DNA of 64,000 bases from Parasponia andersonii (lineage: Eukaryota; Streptophyta; Magnoliopsida; Rosales; Cannabaceae). Below are positions 50,229 through 61,896 of this stretch, piece by piece (the first letter of the stretch is position 1; each line of letters starts with the position of its first letter). Below the pieces are notes generated by a model. The model did not search any database. It worked only from the letters and a program-made list of their open reading frames with translations, and was not told the DNA's origin. Location: the NCBI GenBank assembly GCA_002914805.1, contig JXTB01000145.1, positions 88,928-152,927 of the forward strand, written 5' to 3'. The position numbers and the translations under genes were made by a program.

Positions 50229-52122
50229 TGTCATAACCCAACGCCGTGTAAGTGACAGAATAGATATTTCATAAAATAGAAATACCAATATATATATATT
50301 TTTTAAATTGACTCAATTAATTCAAAAATTTATCTTAGGAACTTTAACCTTTCAAAATTGGCATTCACAAAATTTTTAATTGAAAATAAAACTCCATAGT
50401 TATGCGTCACCTATTGAACATAGACTGTAATTAAAACAATTGTTTAATAGTCATGCATCACAAATCATCTCACACTCAAATACAGACATAAGTAATAAAA
50501 ACTGTGTCCAAATCTCATATTCTAGTTTATAAAGTTTAATGAAAACTAAATTCTTACTCAAATTTAAATATTTCACAAGTCTCGTAGGAATTTACCAAAA
50601 TATAAATAAACTAGTTATTCTACTAATGTCTCGATCTAGTTTTTCTGGTCCAAATCACACTGAGTGCCATCTAAGAGGAAGAAGGGGATGAGCTAGTGCC
50701 AAATAGAGAATCGATTTCAAGATTTTATATATATAAGAAATATACTCATGTTGAAAGTTCTACATGGTTAGTAGTCCACTTGTACAGTTCACAAAACCCA
50801 AGTAGAAATTATAGTCTAATAGTTCAAATATTCCAAACTATTATAAAACATTCATAAAAACCAATATATATCTATTCAAGCAAACATATAACCATGAATG
50901 CAATCATGATATCCTAGTAGATCACTCGTAAGTCCGAACCACCTAAAGAGGCGCCATAAATCCGATCACCCGATGTGGGGCATCGTAAGTCCGATCACTC
51001 AAATGTGGGGCATCATAAGTCCGATTACCCAATGTAAGGCATCGTAAATGTGTGAATGTATGCAAATGTTATATGAATGACAGAATAAGGATATACATCA
51101 TTTCTACAAAATCTCAAAATAATTCATGCAGTATTCTTTAATCAAACAACATTTAGTCCTCAAATCGTATTGGATTTTCTAAGAATTTCGGTACTAAAAT
51201 AGCCATTTTTTATCAGAATCTAAAAATCCAATTTCCAGAAAACCGTTTCAAACAGTATATATAAAACACGTCAACTAGTGTGACGTACCTCCCAAACAGT
51301 TTATATCTCAAATCAGATCAAAACAGATATAAATATAATTTTTATAAATCATTTCATGAAATTCCATATTTATCAAAAATATGTGAAAATAAAAAATAAA
51401 CCAATTTGAATATCAAATAATTGAATCTCTACCTCAATTGAGCATCCAATTAGCGTTACAAGATTATGGCAAAAGTTTAGCATCGTTTGGGTGTCGTTTG
51501 GAAGAACAAATGTCGTTTTCGAACCTTTGGTTCCTTGGTTTAAAAATTTGATTTCCAAATAGAGCTTCAAATCATGAAATAGATTTTACCATACCAGATT
51601 GCCCGCAAGGAGACGAGTCCATGGTAACCGGTTTCGCGGCGAACGGTGGCCAGAATCGGCTCGGGCGAGCAAAACAAGTCGCAGTATTTTTCGCCGTCTT
51701 TCGGCGATCGCGGGCTCTGATGCGGCTAGTTCTTGCAACAAAAGCTTCATCCGACAGGGGGACGGGTAACTCAACGGAGCTTCGCCGGATTTCGGGTTTT
51801 GGATTTTTGCTCCGGAAACTAAATCGAAAAAGAAAGAGAAAATGCAGGGATTTATGAAAATTTTCAAACTGTAGCGCCACGTGTCAATTTCTGGTTAATT
51901 GGGCATTCTTTTTGTTATTTACATTTTGACCTAGTTTCCTAAAAATCTTCTCAAAACACTTTGAATAATTATATTTTGACCCCAATTTTCAAATTTTCTT
52001 CACACTTTTGTCCGAACGAATCTAGAGCCAAATCTGTCCAGATTCATTCAATTTTTCTTTTGAAAAAAAAAAATTTACGTCAAAAGACCACAATACCCCT
52101 TCTTAAAATAAGGGGCTTTACA
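50229..52122 (+). mobile_element. Solo-LTR-like element 6 (shorter subfamily)
   Basis: 1,894 bp from TGTCATAACCC to GGGGCTTTACA, flanked by TTAGT and TTAGC (near-match). It has a 30-bp repeat array at 50949-51050 and a GC-rich block at 51590-51850. Shares its length and layout with element 3. It starts about 250 bp after the P450 stop codon. Decayed; no internal region. Confidence 0.75.
50949..51050 (+). repeat. 30-bp tandem repeats within element 6
   Basis: Three to four imperfect units built on GGGCATCGTAAGTCCGATCA. Confidence 0.85.
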
Positions 52123-52879
52123 TTAGCTCTATTAAATAAAATTAAAAAAGATTTCATTCTCACGTCAGTAAAAGAAAGATGAAGACTAACGGTGCTTTAA
52201 GAGACTATATCTTTGTTTACTAAAGCATTTCAAGTACTTCTTTATTCTAATTAAATTTCTTTCTTTTTCTATATATTTTCTTTTCAAGGAGTATGGAAGT
52301 GTAAGCTCATGGTGGAAAAGGGTACGAGAGAGAGAGAATACATACGAGAGTTTTTGGATGCATAGAAAATAAAGAAAAAAGTGTGAGTCCAGTAATTTTA
52401 GTATATATAATAAAATTATTTTCTGACCATAATAGTTAATTATTTCTTCCTTTGGAGCTTTCCACTTAAATTATTATGTTACGGTTTTTTTCAGTTTTCT
52501 TTTGGAATTTTCTGTTTTTTAGGTGTAGCGAATTTATATTTGTCAAATCAATTCCTAACAATGTTTACAACATATACAGTGCAAAAAAAGGTTTTTTTTT
52601 TTTTTTAAAAAAAATGAATATAGCCTAGTAAGAAGAAAAAGAGTCGAAATAAAACTAAACATCCTGCTAAGTTATCATCTAAGAATTTACTATTCTGCTC
52701 AAAAATTCCAAGCCAGAAAAATTTACTAGTAAAAATAGAGAAAAATATAAATCGTTGCAAACAATCCAAGACGAAAAGACATTCGGACAAAAAAAAAAAA
52801 TGGAACTGCTATAGTATTGAAAATTAACCTATGCAAGAAAAAGAGTATTTGGCGAAAACGGTAGTATGGTAAAGAATAC
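52123..52879. other. Intergenic region
   Basis: AT-rich; no coding exon recognised. A (GA)n patch lies at 52329-52341 and a T run near 52590. Confidence 0.5.
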
Positions 52880-55800
52880 ATATCCTTTTATAATATTTAC
52901 AAAATAAAATCTGGAAGAAAGTGCCACCAGCTCTTACGAGAATCTAAACCTGCAGAAGCTGATTTGTATGTTGTTTAACAACGGCATTCATTTGAGACAA
53001 CTAATACAAGCAATGTCACGTACGAAAATCCAAGTATATGACTTTACCCAAGTATATGACTTTTAGTAAATTTAAGTAAAAATAGTGATAAACAAAAATT
53101 CTCAAAATTTTCAGAAAAATCGAGTACTTAAAATTTAAGTTTTAGTTTTCAAGAATAAGTAAATTTTAATATTGGACCAACTCGAGAAATTATAACATTA
53201 TCTACTAGTTTTAAATTTCCAATATATTTTTTATTTTAAATTTAGAGAAATGATAAATAATAAATTTTAGAAACTTTTTATTTAAATCATTAAGTTTAAA
53301 GAAAGTGTTCAATTTAAAACCATAGGCCCATAGTTAAAATAATTTTCATGAAATCATTTCTAAGTCTAAGAACTTGATTAAATATCGAAATCATTCTTAT
53401 ACATCAATTTAGTAAATATACTATTAATGGCTAAATAAATTTGACTTAGAAAAAGGGAAAATGATAAGGAGTACGAACCAACCAATGAAGAGGACTGGAA
53501 CTGCAAACATATGCCAAACATGCTTGCCAATCTACGCGAATATCTATCACAGAATAATTTGACACCTGAAAGGGGAAGGAAGTAAGGGATGAGTACGTGA
53601 ATGCTCTGTAGAAAATTCAATTACCTTTTTGGGAAAAACCTCTTTAGTAATTCTCAATACAACTGCATGGTTAATAGTTCTAGAAAGCATTTTAATAAAT
53701 ATGGAGCATTTGAAACATATATAGAAAATCTTTACTGAAAATCATGCTCAAACCAAAACCAGATATATATATCCAGGTTCAAAAGATAAAAAACCATAAT
53801 AAAACAAGCATAGTGCACATCACATAAATCAACATATCACATGAGTTCTCATCCTCTCATCACAACTAGAGCAACTTATACTACATGTATTGAGTGCTCT
53901 CTGCCTGACATTTATCTCTGAAAACCGGAGGGACACCCATGTGTCAACTCCTACCGAACCGGAGGGGCACCGAATGCCTACGCCTACCGAATGGAGATAG
54001 TCAGAAATCAAACCCCGCATGGGTTTACGGGCTCTCACTGAAGGCGGGTGTACTAGTCTGCCTACTACAATACCGTGATGCCTAAGACGACTCTCATGCA
54101 TGATCGTATAAAATGTGCAATACATATAGAGTCTCAAACTACCATGCAGTAGTTTAACATTCTAGACATACTCTGATTTTTAATTAAAATTCATTTTGTA
54201 CTTTAAAATCCAAAAGTACAGTTTCTATGGTTTTACCAAATTTCAAGTATAAAAACTTGCATAAAATCATATTTAAAAATATCTATAGTAGCCTACAATG
54301 TTTCACAAATTCGTAGTTAATTAAAATAACTATTCAAATAGTTCAATTTAATAAAATCACGCATTTTCATTTTTCAGAATAAATTCTAATTTTAATGAAA
54401 ATAATAGAAAACACGGAAATTGAATCCCCTATCTCGAAATCGTGATTATGCTGAGCTAACAACGCTAGAAATATCCTCAATTGATCACCGGGTTGTTTGG
54501 ACAGTTTTTTTCGAGTCTCGTCATGTTCACTTGAAAAGTTGACTTTTCAAATGGAGCCTCGGATTGAGAAACAGAGGTCACCACTGAATTCAGAACACTC
54601 AAAAATGTTAGTTTAGATATAAAGTTTGTCAAAAACGGGTCCCGGTACGGAACCGGCCGGTGGCACATAAAACGGTGCAATTCACGAGCTATTTTCTCGA
54701 TTTTCGTGCCACTTCGGAAAATAGTGAAATTTTATATCAAACTTCATGTCCCAACCTCACTGAGTCCAAATTCGAAGTCAGAACTCAGTTTCGAGGTCCC
54801 GAACACTAAATGGGCTCAAAATCCGAAAATTATAAAAATACCATATTTTGAAAATATTTAGAAAAATACCACACTTTCATCCCGATAATTAACTACCTTC
54901 CGGTTATCATTTTAACACTTAAAAATCATGAGATTTCATGTTTCAAACTCCTCTATCACGTGGTAAAATTTTCTCAGGAAAAATAACTCAATTCCGAAAT
55001 AATTACGAAAATACCACAGAATTTAAATATTAAAATATTACTACAGTAGACAACTTCTCACCGGAGCCGAGTTGGAGGCTGAGAGTGGTCGGAAATCAAA
55101 GCTGAAGTCGAGACGAATCCAATGGTGGTGGTGGCGCGGTGATCGGACGTCGGACGGCGGCACGGCGGGCTAAAAACCGTTCCGGTGGCGCAAAATTTCG
55201 GCCGCGATTTCTCCAGCGAGAGGCAGCAGTTCACGGCGGGAGGACCCGGCGCTGGTTCGTCGGCGTCTTCTGGTCACGGCGGATGGGCGCGTCTGGCACG
55301 GTGGCTGGCAGTGGAGGCTCAGATGAACAGCGACCGTGGATGGCTTTGGGAGGACTTTCGTGGAGAAGAAGAGAGAATTTAGGGGTTTTTATGCAATTTT
55401 TCAAAAACTGTAGCAGTTGGACACGTGGCTCAATCTGATTCGACCGAAAAATGAGTTTCTGAAATTCCACTTTGGCCCCAATTTTAAAAGATTCCTTCAT
55501 TTTAGTCCCTCTTTAGTTACACTTTTGCCCCCAATTTTAAATTTTTTTTTCACTTTGGCCCCAAAAGTACCTAGATTTTATCTTGTCTAGATTCAACACC
55601 AAATTTATTTCCGATTTGTATTTTCTTAATCCAAAAATATAAAATTACTTAATTACCCTCACAAAATTGGGATTTTACAGGCAACTCTTCCATCTAGCTC
55701 AAAAAATCTTTTTCAGACTAGTTGAACAATGAAGGTGCGTAGAATTAGATTCCAACCAAGGATTATGCCAATCTTTGGTCCAGATCACAAAGTCAATACC

Positions 55801-56190
55801 AACCTCATTACCATTGAGTAGTTCAGTTTCAAAAGTAAAATCAATAGGAAGGAAAATAGAGAAAACAAAACCAAAAAAAAAACGTTTTACAAAACACCAA
55901 CTCATACTGAAGATACCTTCGTAAGGGCATGAACGTCTTTGAAACTTTGTAGCAGCCCCGTTGATATTCAATTTTATCCACCCAGGTCTTGGAGAAAACC
56001 AATAGACAAGTATAATTAGGGCTGAAAAAAAGGTTAATGAAAACACCCAACTTTGCAGCAATAAGCAAATTGTCCATAAAATTGCTCAACTTCACTTTAA
56101 TCAACATATTCACTCTATGAATGAAACATAAATATGAGCTCCGAATGCAACAAAGTGTAGGTACTATAAGCGAAATTTCACAATCTAGCA
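52880..56190 (-). pseudogene. LINE-type RNase H domain remnant, split by solo-LTR element 7
   Basis: Minus-strand remnant in two parts. The upstream part (about 56190-55690) shows in different frames DNLLIAAKLGVF, then RPGWIKLNINGAA (the plant RVT_3-type RNase H start) and later DWHNPWLESNST. The downstream part (53013-52880) shows SASAGLDSRKSWWHFLPDF, matching the usual end of that domain. Element 7 lies exactly between. Frameshifts and at least one stop are visible, so this is a dead copy. Plant RVT_3 domains occur in LINEs and in stand-alone LINE-derived genes; no endonuclease or RT part was recognised here. Confidence 0.65.
53014..55679 (+). mobile_element. Solo-LTR-like element 7, nested in the RNase H remnant
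   Basis: 2,666 bp from TGTCACGTACG to GGGATTTTACA, flanked by AGCAA and GGCAA (near 5-bp duplication). Conserved segment GCATGGGTTTACGGGCTCTC at about 54017; GC-rich block at 55050-55440. No internal region. Younger than the host remnant it splits. Confidence 0.8.
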
Positions 56191-56328
56191 ATTATGGCAC
56201 ATTTACCTTAATCTTGATTGATTAATGAACTCATGCTAATATTCATTGCTGCTTGAGAATGGAAAAATGGCATTCCGTATGAAGTTTTAACAAATAATAG
56301 CAAAAATTCAACCTTCTCAAAAAAAATA

Positions 56329-56967
56329 TTTTTCTATACGACATTCGGTGGCATTTTTCTAAATATTTTGGTTATTGGAAACCGAGAAACTAATTTAATT
56401 ACGAGAAATTTAGGTGAATGACTAATATTTTAAATTTAATTAAGTATATGTCTACTTTTAAAATTTTATATCTAAATGTCCATATATATATATATATATA
56501 TTTTTACACTTGGTAGATATTTTTATCTACTAATTTCAGTTATTGTACTAAAATATACTGGATATATAATATTTTGTACTTGGTATATAAAATTTTACAC
56601 TTGGTATATAAACATATAAATTAGACATTTTGCTTTAACATTTGACAAAATGATATTTACTTAAATTGGGCTCAAAATTTAGTTACATTTCTATAACTCC
56701 TTTAATTACTAGAAATTAATTTAGTTTCTTGTAATTACCAATAGCCAGATTCTAATAAAATCAATATGATTACTGGAAACCAGAAAACAAAAGTTACTAG
56801 GAACTAAATAAAAATATTACTTGAAACTAATCTGATTTGATGGAATCTAGAAACTAATTTAATTAATAGAAACTAGAAACTGAAAAAATCATTTTATTAC
56901 TAAAAAATATTTTAGTTTCTTGTTAAAAAAATATTTAAAAAAATACCAATGTCATACAGAAAAATAA
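56329..56967. mobile_element. Inverted-repeat (MITE-like) element
   Basis: The left end TTTTTCTATACGACATTCGG and the following TTTTTCTAAATATTTTGG...GAAACTAA are mirrored at the right end, where the reverse complement reads TTTTTCTGTATGACATTGG...TTTTAAATATTTTTTTAAC...GAAACTAA. Arms of about 60 bp: 56329-56395 and 56905-56967. The interior contains repeated GAAACTAATTTAATTA-type units and (TA)n. No target duplication was fixed and no coding capacity seen. Confidence 0.5.
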
Positions 56968-57507
56968 TTACTTTAGTAAAATCATATTTTCCGTATTATT
57001 TTTGAAAACTTATATATAAATGTCCATATCCCATTGATAATTTAAAGAGAAAGAGAGAGATTATATTTAATTAGTCACATCTGGACATTTATCTGAAAGT
57101 AGTAGAATATACAAGTATTAGAGAATTTTTTTTTTCATAGATATGGAACGCACGAATATCTCTATTGGAGCATGTAATATTACCTCTAGTTTTTTCAATG
57201 ATTTGGATAAAGACGAATATGGTCACGATATTCAATAATTGATTGTCGGTCAGAAAATTCAGCCACTCATTTTATAGGGAGCAGAGGAAAAAGACTGAAT
57301 CTTGGCCAAATCAAATGAACGCAAAATTTGGCCACAGCAAGAAAGAAAAGGAGAATTCAAGGTGAAAACAAAACTTGGAGAATTTCTACATTCCTGGAGA
57401 TTATATGTCACAGAGTAAAAAGATCTTGCGGAGGAAATATCTCTCTAGTTCATGTTCAAGAACTGGACAAGAGGAGTTTTTGTATATAGAAGCCAACTAT
57501 TATTTTC

Positions 57508-60206
57508 TGTAAAAACTTGATTTTAAAATGGGCAAATAGGTAATTTTAACATAATGGCATTATGGTAAATAATTATTTCTGGAATATAAAACAAAAATAT
57601 CCGCATTATCTTATTGGGTGATACAGTTTGGGGAATTTGCATTTAAGGACCACATTTCCTCTCTTCTTTTCACATGAAGTCCTCACGCCATTAGAGAGCT
57701 TGAGCTCTACCAATAGCCACTGCGAGCTCACCTCCAGCCCTCCGTGCGGACGTGCCACCCAGGCAGCTCTGCCACACGCCGACGAAGGGACACCGCCGGT
57801 CACCGTCACCGCCACCGCTTGCGCCACCCAGCCGCGTGGAGGAGCCCTGGAACTCGCAGGTGCCACTTTGGTTTTTGGCGACTTCAACAGCCCAATGCCA
57901 CCGTCAACCACCGCAGGAGGTCGAGGATCCCGTTCCAAGATTACTCAGTCCATTTTCGACCACGAATCTTCGAGTAAGCTCCGGATTAGTCTAATTATTT
58001 TTTTTTTTTGAAAAAAAAAATTGTTTTTGATATTTCTCTAATAATTGAATTAGCAGTTGATTGTTAGTAATGATTAGTAAAGTTTTTAGAGGATTCAAAG
58101 TATAGAAAAGGATAATTGATTCTAAAGGATTAAATTTATGATAGTTAGAGATTTTGGATTAAAAAAATAAATATATTAATAAATAAAAATAAAATAAATA
58201 AACAAATGAATAATTTGTTATTCTTGCCATTATTTCTAGAAAAGAGATACTTTCATAATTATATCTGTAAATAATTTATTTAGGTCATGAAACTTTTCAT
58301 GGGTTAAAAGTAGAGATTAAAACATGATTAAATACAATTGTTTTGTGTTGAATTGAAATATGATAACGGGCAAATTTTTAAAATTTAAAATGTGATATTT
58401 TCATAATTACACTCAAAAAAATGGCATTTTCGTAAACCTACAAGACTTGAGCCGAAAGTTTGCTAAACTTTGAGATTAGGCCTTGGGCTATGAATAGGAA
58501 GGTGATAGCTTTCTAAATATTCCTTAGAAAACCATAAGAAGTGGCACAAATTTTGAGATTGGGCCGGAGCTATCCAATTCAGTGAAGAATTTTGATATAA
58601 AATATTATTATATTCTAAAGTGATACAAAAATCAAAAAAATGGCTCGTGAATAGTGTCACGAGATTATATTTCGCACTAGGACCCATTTTTGACAAATTA
58701 TATGTCTAACCTAATATTTTTAGGTGCTCTGAATTCAGTGGTGTGCTTCGTTTCTCGATCTAAGACTCTAATGAGAAAAGTCACTTTTTCAAATGAACTT
58801 ACTAGAATCTCGAAACAACCATTTGAATACCTGAGTGACTAACGGAAATTTTCTTGGAGCAGCAATAGCTTAGTACAACTATCATATCGAGGTAGGGTTT
58901 CAATTACCTAGTTTTATACTTAATTTGATTTATAATTACATTATAATTGATTTATAAAAATCGTGAATTTTACGATTGGTAAATTGTTGAGACATATTGG
59001 ATTATACTCGGATTGGATTATGTGAAATTTTATACATATTTTTAAATTGAGATTATGGGGTAATACAGCGGTGTGTTACCAATGTTACAATAAATCTCAT
59101 AATAATGCCAAGTGGGAATTTAAAGCATGATTTGATTATTCCTTGGTGCATGGTTATTGTGTACTTTTAAATGTTGTACATACTATAAGATCGCATAAGA
59201 GATACATCTTAGGCATCATAGTGTTTAGTGGGAGGCCAGTATCCCTGCCCTCAGTGAGAGCCTATAAACCCACGCAAAGTTTTCTGATTATTCTCATTCA
59301 ATAGGTATTTAGTTGCCTCTCCGGTTCGGTAGACTTAGATACATGGGTGTCCCTCCAATTTTCTGAGATAAGTATCAAGCAGAAAGTATTTAGTACACAT
59401 AGTACGAGTTACTCTGGTTTATGATGAGAGGATGTGAGCTCATGGGATGGGATAATTTATAATATGTACAATTATGTAGATTTGGTTTTGGTCTTGAATA
59501 TGAAATTATTCTGGATATCAATTGTTTTATAAACTTGGTTTATAAATGGATTTTGGAAAAAGATATTAACTATGTAGATTTGGAAAAAAAATTATATTTA
59601 TTCAAAAAGGTAATTAAATTTCTACTAAGCATGCGAATGCTCACCCCTCCTACCTTTTCCACTTTTAGGTATTTGTCTATTTATAGTAATAATCTCGATG
59701 GTCAGATAAGTTCCGTAGTTTGTACTTGCTTTCTCACTCTACTTCCCTGATGAGTATTTTATCTATATTAATCCCTTTTTCCTAGTCAAATTTATTTAGC
59801 CAATAATGATGTATTTACTAAGTAGATATATGAGGATAAATTTGCTATTAAATTGAGTTCTTAGAAATATAAATAATTTTGTGTAAATTATTTGGACATT
59901 TGACCCATTTTGTTAAACTTCTTGATTTTAAATGAAAAGTTTATAAATTAATTAAATAGAATTCCTCTAAACTTTGAGTGAAATATTTACTTAAAAAATC
60001 TATATAAATAAGATGTTTCTTTAATTTGAATATTTACTTATTGTGAGGACTAAAATTTGAAATTTTAAGTACTCAACTTTATGGATTGTAGAAAAATTAT
60101 TGTTTTATTAAAACCAAAATTTATGAAATTCTGTAAAAATTATTGTTTATTACTATTTCAATCTTAAATTATTAAAAGTCACGGTTTTAAAATTTCGGTC
60201 ATGACA
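57508..60206 (-). mobile_element. Solo-LTR-like element 8 of the TGTCACGACC family
   Basis: 2,699 bp between TGTAAAAACTTG and GGTCATGACA (reversed family ends), flanked by TTTTC and TTTTT (near-match). It includes the GC-rich block at 57680-57950 and the conserved CTCAGTGAGAGCCTATAAAC segment at about 59250. The longest copy; no internal region. Decayed. Confidence 0.7.
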
Positions 60207-61782
60207 TTTTTCAATTAAAAATTTACCCTAACCCATATAGATCATAAGGTTCAATTTGGCATTTGATGAAAGTTTTATAATTTCACTTATGTGACAATAT
60301 TCATTTGTAACAACTCCACCAATAGCGGTCAACATATGTGAACATTCATTTCAAAAAATAACTAGCACATTTTCTCCATGCATGAACTAACATATTCTTT
60401 CTGCCGATAACGATTAATTTATTCAAGCAAAGAAAAAAAAAATGTATAAAGAAACGAAAAGATAACGACTCAATTTCATGAACACGTCAAAAGCTCTTTA
60501 GGCGTTCGGTGAGGCGACAATTAACCATAATTCGATTGTCTGTAAGAAATGGATCCTTGACTAACAGGTCGAACCAATAAGATATAGCCATTAAGCCATA
60601 TAATAGACCTAACCTTTGCAAGATGATGTGTTTCTTAAATATATATTTATATATATACACGTAAATAGAATTATGTATATATATGTTTATGTATATATCT
60701 TAGTTGGCAAGCAATGAACAATGTTTAAAACATAAAGATATGGTGAAGTCATGATTGATAGATGGAAATTGAAAGTTTCTAATATATTCCCTTTGGCTTT
60801 GGCTTATAGCTTTTGTATGTTTTGACTGTTTAATTTATATGGCTTGGTTCGCTTGGTCAATGGCTTCCACCTAACCCCGTTTCATCTTTTGTGGTCTAAT
60901 TTAGTCATTTTAATCTACTAGTACATGTAAGAAAATACTGAATTCCGCAAATCAACCAAAAAAATCTGTAAATTAGTTGATAATTAATTAGGTCCAATAA
61001 CTTTAGAGCATCGGTATATAACTTAAGCATCAAATCAGTTTATATTTTTTTCTTTTAGGGGGGGACCGTACATATAGGCATAGTTTTGATAATGGTAATT
61101 ACAATTATAAATGTTAAGCACTTATATTTTTGGTACATATGGACACATATATATATATATATATATATATATGGGCACTTATATTGATCATCATCTCAAT
61201 AGGAGCAAATCAATACTCGAATTTGAATTAGTTAAAAATAAGGTTGCTGAACATTAAAGTTTCAAAGTATCGGCAACATGATTAGTGATTTACTATTCTA
61301 CCTATTTTACTCTAGTTTGTTTAGATTTTGAGTCAGGATTTTCTTCTGAAAAGACAATTAAAGCGTTTGTCGCAGGGCATATTGACCGAGTATAAAACTA
61401 ATCCAGCCTTTATCAAGCTCAAAAGCCGCAGGCCCTTATTAACTATTACCACAGTACTTAATTATTAGCTTTGAGATAGAATAGAACCAATTATTAGTTC
61501 TAGTCTCTAGAATGCATTAGGTAGACATTAAAAAAATTAAAAAAAAAAAAAAAAAAAGAGGGGGACGGGGGAGGAGGCCACTACAGTTGATCAGTTCCAA
61601 TATATATTTTTATATACGTGTGTACAAATATTTAATATAGCCGTCGTAGTAACTCAAAAACGCAAACTTAGAAAAAAGGATAAAGCCTAAAGTTTTGGTT
61701 GGTGACTAACTTTTCATATTTTTAATTACAAGTATTATTTGAATTGAACTATTCCTTACAAATTGTATGCTTTGAGCTGTCT
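60207..61782. other. Intergenic region upstream of the uclacyanin gene
   Basis: AT-rich with (TA)n tracts (60640-60700 and 61146-61172) and an A run near 61540. No coding exon recognised; the right end is the uclacyanin promoter. Confidence 0.55.
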
Positions 61783-61789
61783 ATATAAC
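61783..61789 (+). promoter_or_regulatory. TATA box of the uclacyanin gene
   Basis: TATATAA about 108 bp before the ATG, followed by a CT-rich leader (61815-61850). Confidence 0.6.
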
Positions 61790-61896
61790 ATATCACATGC
61801 ATACAGGCCAATTGTACTCCTCATCTTTCTCTCTTTTTCTTTCTTTCTATCTACATATCCAAACATATATAGAGAATTTATCAGGGGCTTTAAGAG

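Noticed and set aside
55139-55500. GC-rich open frames of about 90-100 codons
   Set aside because: They fall in the GC-rich block of solo-LTR element 7; overlapping frames on both strands show no domain.
57606-58011. Several overlapping Pro/Arg-rich frames
   Set aside because: Same GC-rich LTR block in element 8; no start context, splice signals or domain.
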